Source: Cylindrobasidium torrendii FP15055 ss-10
Lineage: Eukaryota; Basidiomycota; Agaricomycetes; Agaricales; Physalacriaceae
Assembly (NCBI GenBank): GCA_000934385.1
Contig: KN880484.1
Coordinates: forward strand, 62,001-126,000
DNA length: 64,000 bases
Direction of reading: 5' to 3'
Positions 58,331 through 64,000 of the stretch are shown one piece after another. Under the pieces are notes generated by a model, which did not search any database, was not told the DNA's origin, and saw only the letters and a program-made list of their open reading frames with translations. Position numbers and translations under genes: made by a program. Positions within the stretch are counted from its first letter, which is position 1. Each line of letters begins with the position of its first letter.

Positions 58331-60043
58331 TTATAATGTACATGCCTGGTCCATGGCCGGCGAATGAGGCGGCGCATATTCCGGAGGCGCGCAGATTGTG
58401 TCCGTTGAGAAGGTCGAATTCGCCGACATGTACACGGTCGGTTGCCGAATGAGATTGGTTGTATGCGGCGATGTCGGCGTGGTTGGGGGAGAAGATGTCG
58501 GTGAGAAGGACAATGTTGTTAAGGGAGGTAGACTTTGTATCGATGACAATGGGGTAAGCGATTCAAGAGTGGGCGAAGGTGGCAATGGTATCGATGCTGG
58601 CGAAACCTGGTATTCTTCCTTCGAAGGAGAACGCGTGGAAGTAGCACTTGCAGGTGTTGTGATGGGAGAATCGATAGCGTCTGTAACATGTTCTGCTGCA
58701 GGGACTGTCAATGTGCCCATGTCCGACTGTATGGTCAGCCACGGATGTGCTAGCAGCGCAGCTGCCGTCCATCGTTCGTCCGGGTCGACGGTCAACATCC
58801 TCTTCAGGAACTCGACGAACTTCGTCACCTCCTCTGGGTCCTTCCACACGAGACCCACGAGTGCTTTGAGCGAAGTTCTTTGTGTTGGAAAGGGACATCG
58901 CAGTTTCCCTGTCTCGTCGAAGAAACTCGTATGGCGTAGTCTGCGAGGCGGTTCTCCGACTTGTTCAATGATCTGTAGCATATGGACTTGCGCGGGCGTC
59001 ATGCCCTCGTATCCATCGCCGGTGAAAAAGGGAGAAAAGAGCGGGCCCCCAACAATGAACTCGTATACTAGACACCCTAGATTCCAGATGTCGACACCGG
59101 TGCCCCACGAGTCGGAAAGAATGACCTCTGGCGCCCGCAATGCATGGGGCTGTATATTCGGCGACGCTGGCCGCGTGGTGGAATGAGGAAGGCGCACAGC
59201 TGGACGGCAATCAGACATAGAAACTGATGGCTAAGAACATAGGTACGCACCGTTACCGAGGTCGGCCAACACGAATCGCCACTGTCCGGCATCGCACATG
59301 AACGCATCTGGCTTCGACAGCAAGATGTTCCGTGGCTGGATGTCGGTATGCACGATGCCGAGGCCGTGAAGAAACTCCAATGCGGTAAGCATGTCGGCGG
59401 TGAGTTGCTGGACAATTGGCTTGGGAAGCCGTCGCATCCCAAAGTGGTATTGCAGGTCATCGAGAGTCGGTCCCAAGAGGTCGAGAACGATGCAGTGTGT
59501 GTCTGGAGCATAGGGAAAGTGGTGCAGCATCCGGTTCAGTTGCAGAGGAACGCCCGTTTCCGGGAGCAGGCGCAGCTTGTCGACCTCTCGAGTGCGTAGC
59601 TGTCTCGTTGGAATCTTGATGGCGACGTCCAATCCTGTTCTGAATACATCAAGCTCAGGTCAGCAGGCAGTAAGGAAAAGCGGATGAGTAAACACGCACT
59701 GCGCATCCCTTGCGAGCCAAACTGTAGAGAATCCTCCTTTGCCCAATTTCCTGAGCAGCGTGTATCGCTTGACGAGCACATCTCCGTCGACCGGCAGCGG
59801 CAACAGCGGTGGGGGCGACTTCTGGCTTGCAGTTGTATGTGTGGGGGTAACCGACTTCTCCGAAGCGCTATTCCTCGAGGATTGCCTGGTGAATGGAACG
59901 GCAAGAGCTCGGGGGACGAGTTTCAAGTTCGTTTTGGGCACCAGTTTAACCCTGAGCTTGAAAGCGCTAGAGCTAGGCTTGCTGGTGTGCGCAGTGGAGG
60001 GCGGAGAACGGTGAAAGAGTGTTGATACGATATTCGTAGACAT
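58331..60043 (-). CDS. SRPK-like serine/threonine kinase with unusual catalytic loop
   Basis: Three exons: 60043-59700, 59639-59251, 59199-58331; 533 aa. A basic Ser/Pro N-terminus is followed by the kinase domain from about residue 94: KLGKGGFSTVWLA, VAIKI, LDLLGPTLDDLQ and catalytic loop HTDIQPRNILL. The DFG position reads ADLGNA, as in SRPKs, and then RAPEVILSDSWGTGVDIWNLGC. SRPKs phosphorylate SR splicing factors; agaricomycetes have many diverged SRPK-like kinases. Here the catalytic-loop lysine (HTDIKPxN) is glutamine, so activity may be altered. No SRPK-type spacer is obvious. The C-terminal 130 residues are Ser/Thr/Pro-rich and probably disordered. The second exon join (CA|A ACA GGA) was fixed by frame. 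Confidence 0.85.
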
Positions 60044-61050
60044 TGTTGACTATGATATAAGGGTCGTGGGGGATTTCAGCATTATGAGTCGAGTGGTGAT
60101 GGTGGTTTTAAGGACGTTGACGGTGGTACATATAAATAAACTAACCCTTGCCGAATATTAATCCCGATAAATTACGTCAGAACCAAGGCTTTCTGCCATT
60201 CTTTCTAAATCTTGTCTAAATCTCGGAGAATTCGTGCAGGGTTTATCATTTCGTGGATTCTTATGGCCATTTGAATGGTGGTGGGTATCTACCCAGCTCG
60301 ATGTTTATGACGCTGCTGTTCGAGGCCAGCCCCGCACCAGCTCACATTCTGCTGCTTTCTGGAAGGACCACCGTAGCGGATAGGAACCTATTAACGAACT
60401 CCGGGCGCCACTGGATAATGAAGTCATTTACATACGCCGCCGGTGCGAGCCTCATGTCGAGCGGGTCCACGGCGACTTCAATGCTCATAGAGTGAGGCGT
60501 TAAGCTAAAGCTTAAGGTTTGGCAATGCTTTATGTAAATGACCAACATTTAAATGCTCAGTAATCCCCGGCATAACTCCATGATTACCTACCAACAGCCC
60601 TTTCTCACTTGAAATGGCGGTCCAATCCTGGTCGAGGCTGCCCACGGACAGCTCCACCCTCGACCACGCGTTCCCGACAATCAATTACCAACTCTGAACC
60701 ATGAGTGAAATCCAGCATCATGTAGTTTGGTTGTGCAAAAGTCAGATTAGGCACCTCCAGGCCCTACTTCAGCTTCAGATACAAGGCAAATCAAAGTGTG
60801 CACCATCAGTGCATTGTCGCAATGGGTTTGTTGTAGTCAAAGTGTTGCTTGACCATTGCAGTCTCTGCTCAGGTTCACGAGTCATAGGTACCTATAGATG
60901 CCCTATCTAAAAGACCAGAAGGATGGAAAACAGAAGCCGTATACTTATCGATACACAGTATACATTGGTTTGTACAATTCTATCCTGTAGGTATGATCGT
61001 GGTGATCAGCTCTTCCTTTCTCCCATCATCTTCCTGCGTTCACATATCCA
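60044..61050. other. Divergent intergenic region, SRPK-like / TSR3
   Basis: About 1 kb containing both promoters. A minus-strand frame 60488-60342 (48 aa, MSIEVAVDPLDMRLAP) looks weakly protein-like, possibly the first exon of a small or decayed gene, but no downstream exon was found. Nothing else. Confidence 0.4.
60342..60488 (-). CDS. Possible small ORF or orphan first exon (48 aa)
   Basis: Starts MSIEVAVDPLDMRLAPAAYV and contains WRPEFVNRFLSATVVLPE, a helix-like amphipathic stretch with plausible codon use. It stops shortly after without a splice site I trust. No family. May be a real short protein, a decayed gene or chance. Confidence 0.25.
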   Translation of the reverse strand: MSIEVAVDPLDMRLAPAAYVNDFIIQWRPEFVNRFLSATVVLPESSRM

Positions 61051-62205
61051 ATGGCGAAAAAAGGCTCCGAGCCAGCTGCCCGAGGAAAACGCGGTCGTGG
61101 AGGTGGAGGCCGAGGCCGCGGACGAGGCGGAATACGAAGGAAGGAGCGCATCCTGGTCAACGACGAGCGACCAGATAGTGCTGTTGACGTTCAAGAAGAA
61201 GGCGAAGGGCAAGGCTCTGGATATGAAGGTGTGCTCACAGCAGCTCGTTTTGACTCTTATGAACTCCATCCCAAGAAGAGGACGCTGTGCGCATCGAGGT
61301 GCCCGTGGCGATGTGGGTACGCCTTGAATAACTGCACGTGGACGATGCTTGACGGCTCCGGGAAGATAGGATTTTGATCATTGCGATCCCAAACGTTGCT
61401 CAGGGAAGAAACTTTCACGACTGGGCCTAATCAAGGAGCTCAAAGTTGGTGCTCGATTCAGAGGCATCGTTGTGTCGTGCGTACCGTTTCCAACTACGAT
61501 GCGGCACAGTCTGACTGCCCTTGAGGCCAAAGGGAACATCCGTACTCTCCCCCGCTGACCGCGACATTGTACAAGAAGGCGGGCTAGCGGTAGTCGAATG
61601 CTCGTGGGCGCGACTAGACGAGATTCCGTTCTCGAAAATATCCAGTCCTCACGAACGCCTCCGTACGTGGTTTACGGTATCTCTGTCTATCTTACATCCT
61701 TACTCTCAGCAGTGCCGTACCTTGTCGCAACAAACCCAACAAACTATGGGAAACCGTGGAGATTGAACTGCGTCGAAGCACTCGCTGCCGCATTCTACAT
61801 CACTGGCTTCGACGCATACGCAGAGAAGCTACTCTCCGGATTTGGATGGGGAGGCTCATTCTGGAATGTGAACAAGTATGTGTTATGACTTTTCCTTCCT
61901 TCATGTGTGTTCATAGCAGCCTGCCAGAGCGTACATCGAACAATATCGCACATGTAAAAGTTCGGACGAGATTACCAGAATGCAGGAGACGATCATACAA
62001 GAGCTCGAGGAAAGTTATGCACGGTCGAGGAAGGAGAAAGGCAAGATTTTCAATACTTTCGTGGGATTTCTGCTGAGTATGTGTCACAGAGGAAGCAGGC
62101 GATAACGACGACCTCCTGGTGAGGAATCCAAATCACCAAATCTCGTCTTCGGACGAAGAGGATGAGGGTCCTCCAGATAGTGAGGAAGACGAGAGCGATA
62201 GATGA
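61051..62205 (+). CDS. TSR3: 18S rRNA aminocarboxypropyltransferase Tsr3
   Basis: Seven exons: 61051-61228, 61276-61316, 61370-61476, 61526-61662, 61713-61875, 61928-62040, 62090-62205; 284 aa. Transfers the 3-amino-3-carboxypropyl group of S-adenosylmethionine to the hypermodified pseudouridine of 18S rRNA in late 40S maturation. An RGG/lysine-rich N-terminus precedes [47 protein letters not shown] and the core [20 protein letters not shown]. The acidic tail ([16 protein letters not shown]) is usual. The intron at 62041-62089 has a GC donor (GCAAG). The acceptor before 61713 is CAGCAG; I used the second, giving [11 protein letters not shown]. Both ends look complete. Confidence 0.93.
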
Positions 62206-62362
62206 TGGCGGTGAATTCAGTGTCATGTTGGTACTGTACCTGTAATGAACATGAATATTCCCGGCTCATCTATGGTAGATGGAGCGAAGAGAGTTAACAA
62301 GTGATTTTAACTTGCACGCTTGTTTGCAACTGACTAGATACGCACTTAATGTGTGAATAGTA

Positions 62363-62433
62363 TCTTTGCTAGTATATCGGTTAGTACACGCGCCTGTCAC
62401 GCGCGAAAGCTGGGTTCGACTCCCAGGCAGAGA
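62363..62433 (+). tRNA. tRNA-Asp (GTC), copy 2
   Basis: Identical over all 71 bases to copy 1 at 57828-57898, on the opposite strand. Same arms and anticodon GTC. Confidence 0.96.
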
Positions 62434-62438
62434 GATTC

Positions 62439-62443
62439 TTTTT
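62439..62443 (+). terminator. Pol III terminator of tRNA-Asp copy 2
   Basis: TTTTT beginning six bases after the tRNA 3' end. Confidence 0.7.
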
Positions 62444-62629
62444 GTCGCTTCTGCGCGTTCAAATTCGATATTGAGACTGTTCAGTCACTAGTGTTTTTGA
62501 ACTTCCAAGTTCCAACTTCACAGCCTTTATGACTAAGACTTGCGTCACTCCTTGTTGTCTGGGAGGCGCTCACTGGCGGTTTGGTGGGAGCCCTGAACCC
62601 TAGGGTGGCGGACCTATGCTCCCCGGGGG

Positions 62630-62703
62630 GTACAGTACCGGTACCGTACCTATGCCCGATTTAGGGGGGTGTACCGTACCGTACCGTACCGTACGGTACC
62701 GGC
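62630..62703. repeat. GTACC-rich subterminal array (left)
   Basis: Runs such as GTACCGTACCGTACCGTACC and GTACCGGTAC, many of them self-complementary. The counterpart is near 63118-63200. Confidence 0.8.
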
Positions 62704-63117
62704 ACGTGATTGAAACATGTGACCTGCGCCACACCTCGCGTTTTGCTTGTTTTTCGCGCTATTCTCCGGTTTTTCTTGCGTCTGCGTGCATATTACACTA
62801 TTGAAGGTCCAATAGGACACGATTCAACGCTGATGAGCCACTAATGGCGGCTTTTCACCCCGCAATCCCTGCAGGATCAAGACATCCTTTGAGCAGCCTC
62901 ACATTGGCCCTATGGCTTTTAATTGACTGTAAAACTCTTTCATTTACACCTTTCAACTATATCTCAAAGCTACAGCCCTCGGGGAGCCCAACGAAAGCCA
63001 TGCCACTCCCCCAAACGTCGTTGGATGTCCGCCGATCGTCCCGCCTCCCGCTCCGGCAACTCCGCGCCGTGATCCGAAGGCTGCACGTGATACGGTCACG
63101 TGAACGCATCATGTGAT

Positions 63118-63200
63118 AGGTACTGTACCTACCCTTCTGGCGGGGGGTGTACAGTACATGGTACGGTACGGTACAGTACCGGTACTTATGCTCGGTACCC
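63118..63200. repeat. GTACC-rich subterminal array (right)
   Basis: Contains GGTACGGTACGGTACAGTAC and GTACCGGTAC; roughly the inverse of the left array. Confidence 0.75.
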
Positions 63201-63227
63201 ATGTTTTGGGGGTTAGGTCCGCCACCC

Positions 63228-63645
63228 TACCAGTGAACCCCTTGTTTGCGACTCGAAGTATGGGCCCAGGAACTTGGGATACGGGAAGAAACTGTGGACT
63301 AGTGACTCCAATATCAGGAAACCAAGTGGGTGCCTACTAACATCAGTCACTGTCCAGTGTGAGCTCGTGAAGATTAGAGAAAAATGGCATCAATTTATCC
63401 ATGACCTTCCTTGTCCGTAAGTGAAGAGGATGGGGCACTGCAGAATTCTATATTGGCGAAGCCGTAAGATTAAGGACGGGAGCGTGGAAGTCGTTCGTGT
63501 ACTAGCAACGTCCTCGAACGCGCCTACTAACTACTAGGTAGATTATTTGATCGTAAAGGGTTCGTACGAACTGTATCAGTATAATGCTATTGTAGGTTAG
63601 CAAGATAGAACATTGTGCGAGTCAATTCTTACACTGTCCATGTCT
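63228..63645. other. Intergenic, right flank of MITE
   Basis: About 420 bases with no gene seen. Probably the 3' UTR of the partial gene at the window edge. Confidence 0.4.
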
Positions 63646-64000
63646 TTATACGGGGGCACCCCACCAGGTCACCCTAATGAGCGTAACGAGGCCTATGCCT
63701 GTACCTGCCACAGCCCACCTCTGCTCATTGGTCAATTCGTTCGGAGGCGCATTGCACCAACGCTCAATGTCCTCTTGGGCGTACGAGTTGAAATCCAGTG
63801 TCCAGCGGTGCAAATCCTCGCACATCATGCGTACTTTGGTGTGGAATGTCTTCTTCGGCGTCCCGTCTGGCATGGCGAGTAACTTGGCAAAGGTGGGATC
63901 GACTTTGGGCATGAAGGGCTCGAGATCCTCCATGGTAAGGTGACTTCGAGAACCGGACAGGAGGAACATATGGTATGTCCCCGCGATACTGTTTGCCCAT
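63646..64000 (-). CDS. Hypothetical protein, partial (runs off the right edge)
   Basis: C-terminal part of a minus-strand gene. Last exon 63943-63646; a 46-nt intron (63944-63989) with donor GTATCG joins it to the preceding exon, which reaches the window edge. Readable sequence includes TMEDLEPFMPKVDPTFAKLL, TPKKTFHTKVRMMCEDLHRW and AVAGTGIGLVTLIRVTWWGAPV. An ATG happens to lie at the very edge (64000), but the true start may be outside. No family recognised. Confidence 0.5.
   Translation of the reverse strand, partial: WANSIAGTYHMFLLSGSRSHLTMEDLEPFMPKVDPTFAKLLAMPDGTPKKTFHTKVRMMCEDLHRWTLDFNSYAQEDIERWCNAPPNELTNEQRWAVAGTGIGLVTLIRVTWWGAPV

Larger units (their letters stand above)
62603..63227. 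mobile_element. Non-autonomous DNA transposon (MITE-like), 625 bp
   Basis: Perfect 14-bp terminal inverted repeats, GGGTGGCGGACCTA at 62603-62616 and its complement at 63214-63227, flanked by TA on both sides (62601-62602, 63228-63229). Next to each end lie arrays of GTACC/GTACG units (62630-62703, 63118-63200) in inverted arrangement. No transposase frame inside. The TA duplication suggests mobilisation by a Tc1/mariner-like enzyme, but TA can also occur by chance. Confidence 0.8.

Noticed and set aside
58398..59186. 262-aa plus-strand frame
   Set aside because: Antisense to the last exon of the SRPK-like kinase, which has clear kinase motifs.
62630..63200. CRISPR-like array
   Set aside because: GTACC units are contiguous and inverted between two TIRs, without unique spacers; the organism is a eukaryote.

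Overview
The window is nuclear DNA from a filamentous basidiomycete, most likely an Agaricomycete. Genes are dense and on both strands. Almost every gene is broken by introns of about 45-60 nt with GTGCGT, GTACGT or GTGAGT donors. Several products are typical of mushroom-forming fungi: a PriA-like secreted protein, a wax-synthase-like membrane protein, and a Plavaka-type transposase. I joined the exons by hand from splice signals and reading frame. Every multi-exon CDS reported sums to a multiple of three with no internal stop, but none is backed by transcripts.

Layout, 0-31 kb, mostly housekeeping: BCS1-like AAA ATPase (-), mitochondrial aconitase (-), PriA-like secreted protein (-), MFS sugar transporter (-), alternative NADH dehydrogenase (-), ferric-chelate reductase (+), SNG1/DUF3533 membrane protein (-), Ypk1/Gad8-type AGC kinase (-), eIF3 subunit l (-), wax-synthase-like protein (+).

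Layout, 31-47 kb, accessory: a 12-exon Plavaka-type transposase gene with an uninterrupted spliced frame, four genes of unknown function (195, 120, 713 and 956 aa), and a tandem pair of very hydrophobic proteins. This part also holds a set of short perfect hairpins. Eight share a CTACCG-type loop (one is CTACCA; two read CGGTAG) on unrelated stems, and most come as side-by-side pairs. I regard these hairpins as the most unusual signal in the window.

Layout, 47-64 kb, again housekeeping: CBP80 (+), an F-box/LRR-like protein (-), a GT23-like fucosyltransferase (-), mitoribosomal mS29/DAP3 (-), a SUZ-domain protein (-), an SRPK-like kinase (-) and the rRNA-modifying enzyme Tsr3 (+). Two identical tRNA-Asp(GTC) genes face away from each other around the last two. 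A 625-bp non-autonomous DNA transposon (14-bp TIRs, TA duplication, GTACC arrays) follows, and a partial gene runs off the right edge.

Functionally the genes cover mitochondrial metabolism and biogenesis (aconitase, NADH dehydrogenase, BCS1, mS29), translation and RNA biology (eIF3l, CBP80, SUZ protein, Tsr3, tRNA), nutrient uptake (sugar transporter, ferric reductase) and signalling (Ypk, SRPK). There is no operon-like organisation. The 31-47 kb part stands apart and may be a transposon-associated island.
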